Below, piece after piece: positions 43,403 to 51,657 of a stretch of 64,000 nt of DNA. The notes beneath the pieces are model-generated. The model saw nothing but the letters and a program-made list of their open reading frames with translations. It had not been told where the DNA came from and did not search any database. The DNA lies in contig CALBXN010000119.1 in assembly GCA_937890485.1 (NCBI GenBank), forward strand, positions 62,001 to 126,000, given 5' to 3'. Numbering within the stretch: the stretch's first letter is position 1; each line of letters opens with the position of its first letter. The position numbers and the translations under genes are program-made. The stretch is from an uncultured Treponema sp. Its GTDB lineage: Bacteria; Spirochaetota; Spirochaetia; Treponematales; Treponemataceae.

Positions 43403-43688
43403 TTTGAAGTGGGAGCATTATCAGGAAGTAGTTAAAAGAATCAAGGAACAAACGCCGGATTTTAATACAGATAAGCTGCAAGTTTTAATTGCTGAAGATA
43501 ATGCGATTGATGGAATTGATATACCAAGTTTTACTCTTTCCAAAGATAATAAATGGATCTGTGTACCATATGAGGATGAAGATATATTTCTCCCAAAATG
43601 CTATGAAGTGGCTGGTATCTTAGAAACATTTTTGCCATATGGCAGTATGAGTTGTAGAACAACGATTTATCTATTGCATAAATCATAA
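43395..43688 (+). CDS. Hypothetical protein
   Basis: 97 residues; ATG inside the end of the previous gene, after AGGAGAG. Acidic alpha/beta protein, no motif. It ends 6 nt before the tmRNA. Confidence 0.55.
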   Translation: MYDLKWEHYQEVVKRIKEQTPDFNTDKLQVLIAEDNAIDGIDIPSFTLSKDNKWICVPYEDEDIFLPKCYEVAGILETFLPYGSMSCRTTIYLLHKS

Positions 43689-43694
43689 AAATCT

Positions 43695-44051
43695 GGGGGT
43701 GTAATTAGTTTCGACAGGGTATAGAAAGGATATAATTCGCAGGAGTGGTTGCCTAACAACCAAAGAAAAATAAACGCTGAAGAATTTAAAGCCGTAGCGT
43801 AAGCTACCCTCTACTAATATTTAAGTGGTCGAAATATTAGAGAGGTCGAAACAGACCACATAGATTTCTTGATTAGATTAAATCAAGTGGTGGACGAGAT
43901 AAGAAATCAGTATTATCCCAAAACGGTGAAATTAGGTTTTCCGAATCATCCTGGACTACCGTTATAAAAAGTCCGAATGAATAAGGTATTGCGTAAGAAG
44001 ATTATATTTAAGTATGTATTTTGGACACGGGGGCAGTACCCGTCACCTCCA
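43695..44051 (+). ncRNA. ssrA: Transfer-messenger RNA (tmRNA)
   Basis: The 5' end GGGGGTGTAATTAGTTTCGA and the 3' end CACCTCCA are typical of tmRNA; the acceptor stem GGGGGTG/CACCTCC pairs with one G-U. An internal reading frame (about 43770-43802) encodes a tag ending INAEEFKAVA and a TAA. Pseudoknot-like repeats follow. Two points are odd: the T loop between ACGGG and CCCGT reads GGCAGTA instead of TTCGANT, and CCA is not encoded (ATTC follows). tmRNA rescues stalled ribosomes with SmpB. Confidence 0.88.
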
Positions 44052-44056
44052 TTCAA

Positions 44057-44106
44057 AAGGTATAAATAGGTATACCAAAGGTGTAAAAAGGTATGCAAAG
44101 GTGGTT
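44057..44106 (+). repeat. Helically phased AGGTATA repeats, possible integrase-binding sites
   Basis: Five units beginning AGGTATA, AGGTATA, AGGTGTA, AGGTATG and AGGTGG follow one another every 10-11 nt, one helical turn. They lie directly between the tmRNA 3' end and the tyrosine recombinase gene. That is the usual place for attP arm sites. Confidence 0.5.
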
Positions 44107-44153
44107 AAAGCTATCATTATCTTTAAAATTAACAAACAAAAATAAAATATTCC

Positions 44154-44181
44154 TTGACTTTAGCGAGCGATATGATATAAT
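44154..44181 (+). promoter_or_regulatory. Promoter of the recombinase gene
   Basis: TTGACT, 16 nt, TATAAT, with a recurrent element (AACAAACAAAAATAAAA) upstream. Confidence 0.78.
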
Positions 44182-44211
44182 ATAGTTAAATAAGACATGG
44201 AGGTAATGATT

Positions 44212-44907
44212 ATGAGTAACTACAAAACAGAAGGAACAGCAGCTCTTAAAGCTGATATTGTAATAATTGAATTCCCTAAAAAGAAGAAAAAAACAAACAA
44301 TTATAAAGTCGGAGAGAAACAAGAGGTTTATCCCTTTAAGTCAAAAGATGATCTCAATGCAATGCACAACTATTTTGTGGAGAAAGGTCATTACCGTGAT
44401 GATCTAATGTTTATTCTTGGAATCAATGTTGGATTACGTGCTGGTGATTTGTTAGCATTAAAATGGAATCAGATTCTTCGTGAAGATGAAACTATCAATG
44501 ATGGTATTACTGTTAAAGAAGAAAAGACTGGAAAGTTTAGAACATTCTATTTGAATGACAGTTGTAAAAATGCTATCGGATCATATTATAAGATGATTGT
44601 ATCTGAAAGTTTTGACATGGATAGTTATGTATTTGCATCACAGAAAGGAAAACACATTCAGACTCGTCCGGCTTGTAATATTATCAAGACTGCAGCAAAA
44701 GCAGTAGGGATTGAATACAACGTTGGTACTCATAGTTTAAGAAAAACTTTTGGATATCATCAGTTAAAAGCTCATACAGATGATGCATTATTCTTGTGTG
44801 AGTTGCAGGAAATGTTTGGTCATTCTTCACCAAAAATCACATTGCGTTATTGTGGTCTTGAAGGTGAAAAAATTCAGAAATATTATAACGATGTCAATTT
44901 GCTTTAA
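44212..44907 (+). CDS. Tyrosine recombinase/integrase
   Basis: 231 residues from the ATG at 44212, 8 nt after GGAGG. The catalytic domain shows Arg in VGLRAGDLLALKW, the HxxR box HSLRKT, the second His region MFGHSS and the nucleophile Tyr in ITLRYCG. It lacks a long N-terminal arm-binding domain. It may integrate the phage or resolve genome multimers. The adjacent phased repeats and tmRNA suggest an att site nearby. Confidence 0.85.
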   Translation: MSNYKTEGTAALKADIVIIEFPKKKKKTNNYKVGEKQEVYPFKSKDDLNAMHNYFVEKGHYRDDLMFILGINVGLRAGDLLALKWNQILREDETINDGITVKEEKTGKFRTFYLNDSCKNAIGSYYKMIVSESFDMDSYVFASQKGKHIQTRPACNIIKTAAKAVGIEYNVGTHSLRKTFGYHQLKAHTDDALFLCELQEMFGHSSPKITLRYCGLEGEKIQKYYNDVNLL

Positions 44908-44933
44908 AATATTTTAAGGGGGTATAAAGTGAA

Positions 44934-45503
44934 ATGAATAAACCATATGATGTAGGACTTGTTTGTGGAAGATTTCAGACGTTTCATAAGGGGCATGAAT
45001 CACTTGTTGAAACGGCAGAAAAACTCTGTGATAGAGTCCTCATTTTAATTGGATCAGCACAAGAATGTGGAACGGAAAGAAATCCGTTCAATGTAAATAC
45101 AAGAACAAAAATCTTAAAGGCTATCTATGGTGATAGACCTGAAATTATGATATATGCACTGGCAGATATGACAAATGAAAATGATATTTGTCCAGAGTGG
45201 GGTAAATATCTTCTTGAAAATGTAGACAGATATATTTATAAAGCCCCGGAACTTATGATTTATGGAAACGATGAATCACGTTCAAGATGGTTCGATCCTG
45301 AAGATATCCGTGACACATCTGAGTTTATCGTAAACAGAGGCAGAATCCCTATTTCAGCCACTATGGTTCGTGAGATGATGGTTTTCGACAAAAGAAAAGA
45401 ATGGATGAAATGGGTAAATCCAAAGCTGCATAAAATGTATGATGAATTGAGAAGTGAACTTATGACAGTTCCGTTTTATCAAGAGATGGCAAATCGTGTG
45501 TAA
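44934..45503 (+). CDS. Nicotinamide-nucleotide adenylyltransferase (NadM/NadR-like)
   Basis: 189 residues. GRFQTFHKGHESLVE carries the HxGH-type nucleotide-transfer motif (HKGH), and ISATMVREMM is the ISxTxxR motif that binds ATP phosphates. The enzyme should join ATP and nicotinamide mononucleotide to make NAD. Phages use such salvage steps to restore NAD after NAD-depleting defences; in this window no partner such as a nicotinamide phosphoribosyltransferase is seen. It follows the recombinase by 27 nt. Confidence 0.85.
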   Translation: MNKPYDVGLVCGRFQTFHKGHESLVETAEKLCDRVLILIGSAQECGTERNPFNVNTRTKILKAIYGDRPEIMIYALADMTNENDICPEWGKYLLENVDRYIYKAPELMIYGNDESRSRWFDPEDIRDTSEFIVNRGRIPISATMVREMMVFDKRKEWMKWVNPKLHKMYDELRSELMTVPFYQEMANRV

Positions 45504-45546
45504 GTTATTGGTAAGTAACTTGCAATAATAATGTAGTGGTGATATA

Positions 45547-45849
45547 ATGTTAGAGCAATTATTAGAAGAAATAAATGAACTAAAGAAATATAAAGAAAGA
45601 TATGAGCTTGCCGAAAGAGACAAAGAGCGAATGTCTGAAATGTTATACAATTGTATGGTAAAAGAATATGAAAGTATGACAAAAGAAGAGAGAATTGAGA
45701 AGTACAAAAAAGAGTATTGTGCAAACTGTATATATAGAGGTTATGGATGTACATTGCCTGATAATATTATGCAACCGATTAGAAGTAAAGATGCTTATAT
45801 TCCAGGCGTAGTATATTGTAAAAAGTTTAAGCTGGCTATTAAATTATAA
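45547..45849 (+). CDS. Hypothetical coiled-coil protein with Cys cluster
   Basis: 100 residues, ATG after GGTGATAT. N-terminal 50 residues are coiled coil; the C-terminal half has CANCIYRGYGC and a later Cys. A standalone recurrent-element-like sequence (TTGCAATAATAATGT) lies before it. Unknown function. Confidence 0.55.
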   Translation: MLEQLLEEINELKKYKERYELAERDKERMSEMLYNCMVKEYESMTKEERIEKYKKEYCANCIYRGYGCTLPDNIMQPIRSKDAYIPGVVYCKKFKLAIKL

Positions 45850-45871
45850 TCATAAAGGAGAAAAATATAAA

Positions 45872-46321
45872 ATGTATAGTGTGAAATTACAGAGAGAAGT
45901 TAAACCAGATATGGAAATGGTGGAAAGAATCATTCAGAAATTGAATGAAAAGTTTGATCCTAACGATATGTACCACCATAGTTCAGCATCAAAAGAGATG
46001 TTTGAATTCCAGTATCATACCGACAGCAAGAAACGTGAAGCATGGCAGATTGTGTTTATGGGGCATTACACAGTTGTAAGTGGAGGCTCATTTGGTTTAG
46101 ACTACGATGATTGTTTCAACGAAGATTATTTATTCTTAGATGCGAAGAATGAAAGAAAAATTTTCATGTTGGCTGTAAATGGAGCTATCACAGTAATCTC
46201 AAATATGATGAAGTTTATGGCATATGCTGACGTTTCAGAAAAGAATAAACAGAGTTGGATTGATACTCTTAAAGAGGGTATTGCCTATAGAGAGGAAAAT
46301 CCTGTAGTGTATGGTGATTAA
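45872..46321 (+). CDS. Hypothetical protein
   Basis: 149 residues, ATG after AAGGAG. A compact alpha/beta domain (FMGHYTVVSGGSFGLDYDD) without known motif. Two nt from the next gene. Confidence 0.58.
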   Translation: MYSVKLQREVKPDMEMVERIIQKLNEKFDPNDMYHHSSASKEMFEFQYHTDSKKREAWQIVFMGHYTVVSGGSFGLDYDDCFNEDYLFLDAKNERKIFMLAVNGAITVISNMMKFMAYADVSEKNKQSWIDTLKEGIAYREENPVVYGD

Positions 46322-46323
46322 AC

Positions 46324-46791
46324 ATGAAAAGAACAACCTATTATAGAGGTGTGAAAGGTAAAAAGTGGGGAATCTGGAATAGCCAACGAAAAGAATTTCA
46401 GTTTGGTATATGCGAAGATTCTCCATATTTAGCAGAAGCACGATTAATGTATTTGATTGGTGATGATGCGAGAAAATGGAGATTTGAAGCAAAAGAATTA
46501 CCAAAAGATTTAGTTGAACAGTATAAACAAACAGAAATAAATATAATCGAATTGCAAAGAAGTGTAAAAGCAATGAATGATTTATTGTTTAAGAATTATT
46601 TGGATTTCGATACCGTTTTAAATAACTGTAAAATCATGGAGCATATACTTGAAGAAGTTATTAAGGGTGAAAATGGCGAAGAGTCTCATATAGTTAAGTT
46701 CGCAAGTATATCATCATTTGCACAATATATAAAAGCTATGAATGAGATACAAATTGATTTCTTAGCGAAAAAATTAAAAGGTAGTAAATAG
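46324..46791 (+). CDS. Hypothetical protein
   Basis: 155 residues; start 2 nt after the preceding stop, so probably coupled. Basic N-terminus with GVKGKKWGIWNSQRKEF and a helical C-terminus. Not recognised. Confidence 0.55.
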   Translation: MKRTTYYRGVKGKKWGIWNSQRKEFQFGICEDSPYLAEARLMYLIGDDARKWRFEAKELPKDLVEQYKQTEINIIELQRSVKAMNDLLFKNYLDFDTVLNNCKIMEHILEEVIKGENGEESHIVKFASISSFAQYIKAMNEIQIDFLAKKLKGSK

Positions 46792-46807
46792 AAAGAGGGA
46801 AATACTA

Positions 46808-47641
46808 ATGAGTCTTGTATCATGTAAAGAGTATGCAGAACTTACGAAAAATATTTTGAAAGAAGAAATCAAAACATTTAAGAGAGTGCCAGTTCTTGCC
46901 ATTATTCAGGTAGGCAATAATCCGGCATCAACTGCATACACAAAAGGAAAAGTAAAAGACTGTAATGAAGTTGGTATTAAGGCAGAATATGTCAATATGC
47001 CACAAGATACAACACAAGAAGAACTTGAAGCAATGGTTATTAACTATGCGAATGATAATGGTTGTGATGGAATTATTGTACAGTTGCCACTTCCAAAAGG
47101 ATTAGACACAGACAGAATCACAGATTTAATTCCAGCAAACAAAGATGTGGATGGTTTTAGAAGAGACAGTATGTTTGATCCGTGTACGCCAAGTGGTATT
47201 GTTTGTTGGTTAAAATACAACAATCAATTATATCCTGGTATGGTAATTACTATTTTAGGTCGAAGCAATCTTGTTGGAAAACCACTTGCTAATATGTTGA
47301 TTAAAGAAGGTGCGACAGTAATTTGCTGCAACAGTAAGACAAAGGATTTACGTAGATTTATTCTGGGATCAGAAATTCTTGTTTCAGCAATTGGAAAGCC
47401 TAAATTTATCAACGCTGAGTATTTCAACACAAAGGGAGTGGCGTTTAATCCATATCTTGTTGTAGATGTCGGTATCAACAGAGATGAAAACAATAAGTTA
47501 TGTGGGGATATTGACAGAGGACAGTTAGCAGAACTTGTTCCAGATACTTATGTTACACCTGTACCTGGTGGTGTAGGATTATTAACAAGAGTTTCGCTGC
47601 TTCAGAATGTTGTAGGAGCTTACAAGTTATCTAACAAATAA
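46808..47641 (+). CDS. folD: Methylene-THF dehydrogenase/cyclohydrolase (FolD)
   Basis: 277 residues, near the normal length. Family motifs are in order: QVGNNPASTAYTKGK with the catalytic Tyr and Lys (YxxxK), DGIIVQLPLPK, NKDVDGF, the NADP-binding ILGRSNLVGKP, and VTPVPGGVGLLT. It interconverts methylene-, methenyl- and formyl-tetrahydrofolate, feeding purine, thymidylate and formyl-Met synthesis. A complete FolD on a phage is an auxiliary metabolic gene likely to support nucleotide supply. Confidence 0.92.
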   Translation: MSLVSCKEYAELTKNILKEEIKTFKRVPVLAIIQVGNNPASTAYTKGKVKDCNEVGIKAEYVNMPQDTTQEELEAMVINYANDNGCDGIIVQLPLPKGLDTDRITDLIPANKDVDGFRRDSMFDPCTPSGIVCWLKYNNQLYPGMVITILGRSNLVGKPLANMLIKEGATVICCNSKTKDLRRFILGSEILVSAIGKPKFINAEYFNTKGVAFNPYLVVDVGINRDENNKLCGDIDRGQLAELVPDTYVTPVPGGVGLLTRVSLLQNVVGAYKLSNK

Positions 47642-47675
47642 ACAAAAATAAAAAATGCAAAGGAAATGCAAAAAA

Positions 47676-48014
47676 ATGAAAAAGAAGAAAATTATCTCAA
47701 TTGTTTCAGTTATTACAATTATTGTGTTGCTTGCTATGAGTATTTCAGTACGTGTAGAAGGTAAGCATAATGAAGATGCTATGTTGCCCGGCAAGGTGAC
47801 AGTCGCATGTAACAATGAATCAGGAAGTAAAGCAACCAATCAGAAAAATATTAAGTACTGTAAGGGCGAAAATGCAGCAGTCGCAAATAGGGTATTAAAC
47901 GAAAAATATCCCAAAGAGTCTGTAAGCATTGGGGAACTTGCCGAAGAAAATAATACAATGGAAGATTCTGAGGAAGAATCAGAGGGAGATAATTATGACA
48001 ACATACGAAGATAA
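47676..48014 (+). CDS. Membrane-anchored hypothetical protein
   Basis: 112 residues from the ATG at 47676, after AAAGGA. Residues ~2-22 (KKKKIISIVSVITIIVLLAM) are a signal anchor; the remainder is polar with an acidic tail. Overlaps the next gene by 20 nt. Confidence 0.55.
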   Translation: MKKKKIISIVSVITIIVLLAMSISVRVEGKHNEDAMLPGKVTVACNNESGSKATNQKNIKYCKGENAAVANRVLNEKYPKESVSIGELAEENNTMEDSEEESEGDNYDNIRR

Positions 48015-48189
48015 TGAACAGTGGAAAACAGATGGTGATTGTAGAAAATGCCGTAGACAGAAATATTGCAGTAAGGCATGTAAGGCTTGCAAGCGTGAGT
48101 TTCGCAGAACAATGATGCGAGCAGTAGACGAAGCAACAGGTGGTGTGTATAGCCAATTAATGAGTAGAGCATATAGAAGTAGATTTTAG
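47995..48189 (+). CDS. Small cysteine-rich basic protein
   Basis: 64 residues, ATG after GAGGGAG. CRKCRRQKYCSKACKACKREF suggests a zinc site in a basic context, compatible with nucleic-acid binding. Confidence 0.55.
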   Translation: MTTYEDNEQWKTDGDCRKCRRQKYCSKACKACKREFRRTMMRAVDEATGGVYSQLMSRAYRSRF

Positions 48190-48201
48190 GAGGTAATCAC
48201 A

Positions 48202-48969
48202 ATGATAGCAGTAAGGTATGACAGAGCAAATAAGCAAGAGAATTACAAATATATGGCGAGAAGTAAGCAAACAAATAGACTTGTAGTAGGTTATATTGTT
48301 GGTGATAGCCATTGGTATAGTCATACTGATTATAAGATTTACTTCAATGAATATGCTCCAGGTGGATTTTGTGGTGGGGCTATTGAGTTAGGATTGAAGA
48401 GTGTAGATGTTGATCCAAATACAATAGTTCCATATAACCAAATGGCAGAGGTTAAATACAATCAAGAAAATGGATTTGTTACACTTATAACAGATGTTGG
48501 ACAGAGTAAACGTTGGGATATTCGAGTAATGCCGGGTGGTGAATTTCCGTATTTCCTTTGGGATGATGGTACAGAAGAATTCCAGAGAATTAGAAAACTG
48601 TTCGAAGAAAAAGTAGTTGTTAAAAAAGAAATTTCTTTAGAACAGGAGTCTAAGAATTGTGCTGAAGAAACAGTTAAGTTCCCAGATTTTGCAACAAACA
48701 TTATCAACAAGCAAAAGGAACGCAGAAAAGAAGAACTGTTTACTGCACTGATGGAATTTTGGAAGAAACATAAAGATAAATATACAGAAATTGTTGTTGG
48801 CATTATGGGTGATTGTGAGTATATCACAGAAGAAAGTAACATATTTACTTGTACATTGTTAGAAAATTCGTATAACAACATTGAAGATTTGCTGCATGAT
48901 TTCTGTAAAGAAGTTGATCCAGATGAAGTAGAAGGATTTAACATTAAAAGAGAAAGGTGTAGTAAGTGA
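48202..48969 (+). CDS. Hypothetical protein
   Basis: 255 residues, ATG after AGGAGG. N-terminal beta-rich domain with GYIVGDSHWYSHTDYKI and FCGGAIELG; C-terminal helical domain. No enzyme motif recognised. Confidence 0.58.
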   Translation: MIAVRYDRANKQENYKYMARSKQTNRLVVGYIVGDSHWYSHTDYKIYFNEYAPGGFCGGAIELGLKSVDVDPNTIVPYNQMAEVKYNQENGFVTLITDVGQSKRWDIRVMPGGEFPYFLWDDGTEEFQRIRKLFEEKVVVKKEISLEQESKNCAEETVKFPDFATNIINKQKERRKEELFTALMEFWKKHKDKYTEIVVGIMGDCEYITEESNIFTCTLLENSYNNIEDLLHDFCKEVDPDEVEGFNIKRERCSK

Positions 48970-48973
48970 TATA

Positions 48974-49249
48974 ATGGAAATATATGTAACAGATGATGAA
49001 TGGGCAAATAAGCGTGAACCAAAAGAAAGAATAGAACATATTTGTCCAATATGTAAAGGTAATATGGAATTACTTTTTGAATGTGTTGGCAAAGCGAAGA
49101 GAGAAGGGTTGCCATCAATAGACGCTAATATCAGGAGATATTATTGCAATCAATGTAAAATGCCAATTATGATTGTAGAACATCCACCATTCCCAGTTAG
49201 CCAATATAAAAGAGAAACTATACCATTTTTAGTGAGGTCTAAAGAATGA
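48974..49249 (+). CDS. Small zinc-ribbon protein
   Basis: 91 residues. CPICKGNMELL and, ~33 residues later, CNQCKMP form a probable four-Cys zinc ribbon. Stop and next start overlap by 4 nt (ATGA). Confidence 0.58.
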   Translation: MEIYVTDDEWANKREPKERIEHICPICKGNMELLFECVGKAKREGLPSIDANIRRYYCNQCKMPIMIVEHPPFPVSQYKRETIPFLVRSKE

Positions 49250-49428
49250 TGGGATTTTTAGCAGCAGTTGTATATTTAGTGAGAACGGCAATCACTATAT
49301 TTTGGATTATGGATATTTGCAATTTGCCATTTATGGAAATGTTTGATACTACATATCCACTTAACGAAATGTTTTGGTTATTTATTTATATCTTTGTTGG
49401 TGGCTTTAGTATAGAGGTGAAAAGTTAA
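49246..49428 (+). CDS. Small two-helix membrane protein
   Basis: 60 residues with two hydrophobic helices (LAAVVYLVRTAITIFWIM and MFWLFIYIFVGGF). Overlaps the zinc-ribbon gene by 4 nt. Holin-like size and topology, but nothing else supports a holin role. Confidence 0.55.
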   Translation: MMGFLAAVVYLVRTAITIFWIMDICNLPFMEMFDTTYPLNEMFWLFIYIFVGGFSIEVKS

Positions 49429-49430
49429 AT

Positions 49431-49832
49431 ATGAGACAACCAAAAGTAGAAAACAAATATAATTTAAAACCAAGTGATATACCAAATTTGGTTATCCTGG
49501 ATAGAAGCAGAATTTGTAAGCCTTTATTTTGGCGAAATAATGTAATTAACGCATGGTGTATTAGTGGTAGCATAGGAACAGATGCAGATCGCCGTTATGC
49601 AGCAGATAACGAATATTGGATTGGAATTTACGATAAACCATATTACAGAAAAATGATTCACTATCACTGTTATTGTTGGGGTGGAATGGGTAAATATAAA
49701 TTTAAAGAGTTTTTCAATATGAAAGAAATTGAAAACGAGCGAGATTTACAGACTCAGGAAAAATTACTGGAAATCATCAATAAATTAATTGATGAAGGAA
49801 TATTAGGTGTTAAATGTATTCACACGAAATAG
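49431..49832 (+). CDS. Hypothetical protein
   Basis: 133 residues with AGAGGTGA upstream of the ATG. Trp/Tyr/His-rich centre (MIHYHCYCWGGMGKYKFKEF). Overlaps the next gene by 19 nt. Unknown. Confidence 0.55.
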   Translation: MRQPKVENKYNLKPSDIPNLVILDRSRICKPLFWRNNVINAWCISGSIGTDADRRYAADNEYWIGIYDKPYYRKMIHYHCYCWGGMGKYKFKEFFNMKEIENERDLQTQEKLLEIINKLIDEGILGVKCIHTK

Positions 49833-50008
49833 ATAAAGTGTTGAACGAGAATAACTATGATATTGGGGCGAATTTGTATATGCATATATGCAGAACATCG
49901 CCACAACTGAACCATATAAAATATGATGCGTATAGCAATAAATTTCAGATGTGGAGCAGTGACGGATATCATTGGGAATTCGCAGTTCATAGAGAAGATT
50001 TGGAGTAA
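49814..50008 (+). CDS. Hypothetical small protein
   Basis: 64 residues; starts inside the previous gene with GGAAT/TAGG upstream. Aromatic-rich, no motif. Confidence 0.5.
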   Translation: MYSHEIDKVLNENNYDIGANLYMHICRTSPQLNHIKYDAYSNKFQMWSSDGYHWEFAVHREDLE

Positions 50009-50088
50009 ATTTTGGTCATAAATAATATTGTGTTCTTGATATATCCGGCTTATAATTAATGCAAATTATCATTTTGGAGGCTATTTCA

Positions 50089-50739
50089 ATGAGAAAAATA
50101 TTTTTAGTTATGATGATGGCATGTACATTCTTGCTTAGTGCTTGCAGCAAAGAAGAGGTAACATTAGAAGATAAATTTGAACAATTTCATTTTAATTCAG
50201 AGAGTGGTGTTTTCACGACTTCCAGAGGAACAGAAATGGTTGTTGATGATTTAGGAAAAGAGGAAGATTCTTTTGAGCCTAGAGTTGTTCTTTCATTATG
50301 GGTTGGAAACACAGAGCCAGCAGAAAAAGCATATGCATGGTGTCAAATGACAGTAGAAGAGCGTAAAGCAGATCTCAAAGAATGTGGCGATATGGTGATA
50401 GAATTTGCCAAAAACGAAGAATGGGATAATGACTACTATTTATACATAAATGTACAAACAACTAATAGCGATTACAATTATGTGTATGATTACGAAGATG
50501 ATACATTGTATGTTCCAAATGACGAATTAGTTTATATGCAGATGTATGAACAGTTTGGCACTGTATCTAAGAGAGATGTAGCTAAATTAGATGGTGGCGT
50601 TGACTTTTTGGTAAACAATGATTTAGCATATATTAAGCACAATGAAATAGAATATAACACTGTTATTGGTGGCGAAGTTTATATTTATGAGGGAGAATTT
50701 CATATCTCATTAGACGATGATGATTACACTATTTATTAG
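50089..50739 (+). CDS. Lipoprotein
   Basis: 216 residues from the ATG at 50089 after GGAGG. The start MRKIFLVMMMACTFLLSAC has a canonical lipobox (LSAC), so it should be lipidated and surface-anchored. The mature domain is acidic with an aromatic-rich core. Possible superinfection-exclusion factor by location (inference only). Confidence 0.7.
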   Translation: MRKIFLVMMMACTFLLSACSKEEVTLEDKFEQFHFNSESGVFTTSRGTEMVVDDLGKEEDSFEPRVVLSLWVGNTEPAEKAYAWCQMTVEERKADLKECGDMVIEFAKNEEWDNDYYLYINVQTTNSDYNYVYDYEDDTLYVPNDELVYMQMYEQFGTVSKRDVAKLDGGVDFLVNNDLAYIKHNEIEYNTVIGGEVYIYEGEFHISLDDDDYTIY

Positions 50740-50747
50740 GTAATAAA

Positions 50748-50960
50748 GTGAGCGATAAAATGGGTGATAAAATGAGCGATATTTTAAAATTTGATGGAAG
50801 TGCTGAGAGGTCGTGTTTAATCTGTGGAGATAGACAGCCTGGGCATCTGCAGCGAATGTCAATAAACCGAACAAAGAACGGAGATAATGTTGTTACATTC
50901 ACAATTTGTGATGAATGTTTAGCTCATATGGGTTCGGAAATAGTGAAGTATGTAAATTAA
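50748..50960 (+). CDS. Small zinc-finger-like protein
   Basis: 70 residues from a GTG after AGGTAA. CLICGDRQPGH and CDECLAHMG give two CxxC pairs for zinc binding, resembling ClpX-type zinc domains in layout. Ends at a terminator. Confidence 0.58.
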   Translation: MSDKMGDKMSDILKFDGSAERSCLICGDRQPGHLQRMSINRTKNGDNVVTFTICDECLAHMGSEIVKYVN

Positions 50961-50988
50961 TACAGAGGTATAATGCCTCTGTATTTTT
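50961..50988 (+). terminator. Intrinsic terminator
   Basis: TACAGAGG and CCTCTGTA pair perfectly around a 7-nt loop, followed by TTTTT. Confidence 0.88.
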
Positions 50989-51021
50989 AAAAATAAACAA
51001 GCAAAAATAATGAAATAATTG

Positions 51022-51050
51022 TTGACACAACATGAAAAAAGTAGTATAGT
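51022..51050 (+). promoter_or_regulatory. Promoter before the gene at 51145
   Basis: TTGACA, 17 nt, TATAGT, with a recurrent element (AACAAGCAAAAATAATG) upstream and another (AACAAGCAATAATAAAT) downstream near 51106. Confidence 0.75.
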
Positions 51051-51144
51051 AGTATCAACGGAACGAAAGGAGAATATCGAAGTGAATAGTTCTTAATTTT
51101 AATATTAACAAGCAATAATAAATATAATAATAGGTATAAGAAAG

Positions 51145-51474
51145 ATGAACGAAGAACAAAAAGAATATTTGTGGTATAAGCTGTGTGTTTACTATCATGC
51201 AAATACAGAAATATATGACAGAGGGTTGACAGATTTAAGAAGTCCAATTGATCCAACAGAAGCTTATATTGTAGGAGAAGTCAGAAGTTATTCAAATGCT
51301 TATGCATTAAACATGAGACAGTTTATTTATTATGTAGCCAGGAGATTACGATTAGGCAAACGTAATTTGTTAGATTTTAATTATTGTAGATTCTCTGCAC
51401 AAGGCTGGATTGATGAATACCATAGGTTAGTTGAGAATGGCGAGATGGCTTTTATAAACAAATATATAACATGA
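51145..51474 (+). CDS. Hypothetical protein upstream of the CRISPR locus
   Basis: 109 residues, helical, with Tyr/Arg-rich segments (FIYYVARRLRLGKRN). Ribosome-binding site weak (AAGAAAG). It ends 20 nt before the first tracrRNA-like region. Not a recognised cas or anti-CRISPR gene, but adjacency makes it worth testing. Confidence 0.55.
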   Translation: MNEEQKEYLWYKLCVYYHANTEIYDRGLTDLRSPIDPTEAYIVGEVRSYSNAYALNMRQFIYYVARRLRLGKRNLLDFNYCRFSAQGWIDEYHRLVENGEMAFINKYIT

Positions 51475-51494
51475 AACATATATTTTATAATATA

Positions 51495-51634
51495 TCGGCT
51501 GATTCAGCTATATCTTCTGAGATTGGAGGATATACACATAATCCATATATGTGAGCCGAAGGGTGAGAGATACAGTTATAGTAAATTTGGCGATTTACTG
51601 GCAAATTAAAATCTACTCACTAAAACCTTTGTAA
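51495..51634 (+). ncRNA. tracrRNA-like guide scaffold 1
   Basis: TCGGCT/AGCCGA closes a multibranch enclosing two hairpins (51510-51533 and 51535-51553). AAGGGTGAG follows. A GTGAG/CTCAC stem encloses a perfect AGTAAAT/ATTTACT hairpin. It ends with ACCTTTGTAA at 51625-51634, complementary to nucleotides 20-29 of the repeat in array 1. A TATAAT lies just upstream (51486). Same strand as the array, 23 nt before it. Confidence 0.75.
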
Positions 51635-51657
51635 TAAAATTGAATATGGAATTTGAG

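Noticed and set aside
43695..44051. Host ssrA fragment left by prophage integration
   Set aside because: It is full length with both ends pairing and its own divergent T loop, so it looks like a phage gene and not an att-site duplicate.
51082..51096. Four-codon leader peptide (GTG AAT AGT TCT TAA) after AAAGGAG
   Set aside because: Well-spaced ribosome-binding site, but too short to support and no attenuator structure is visible around it.
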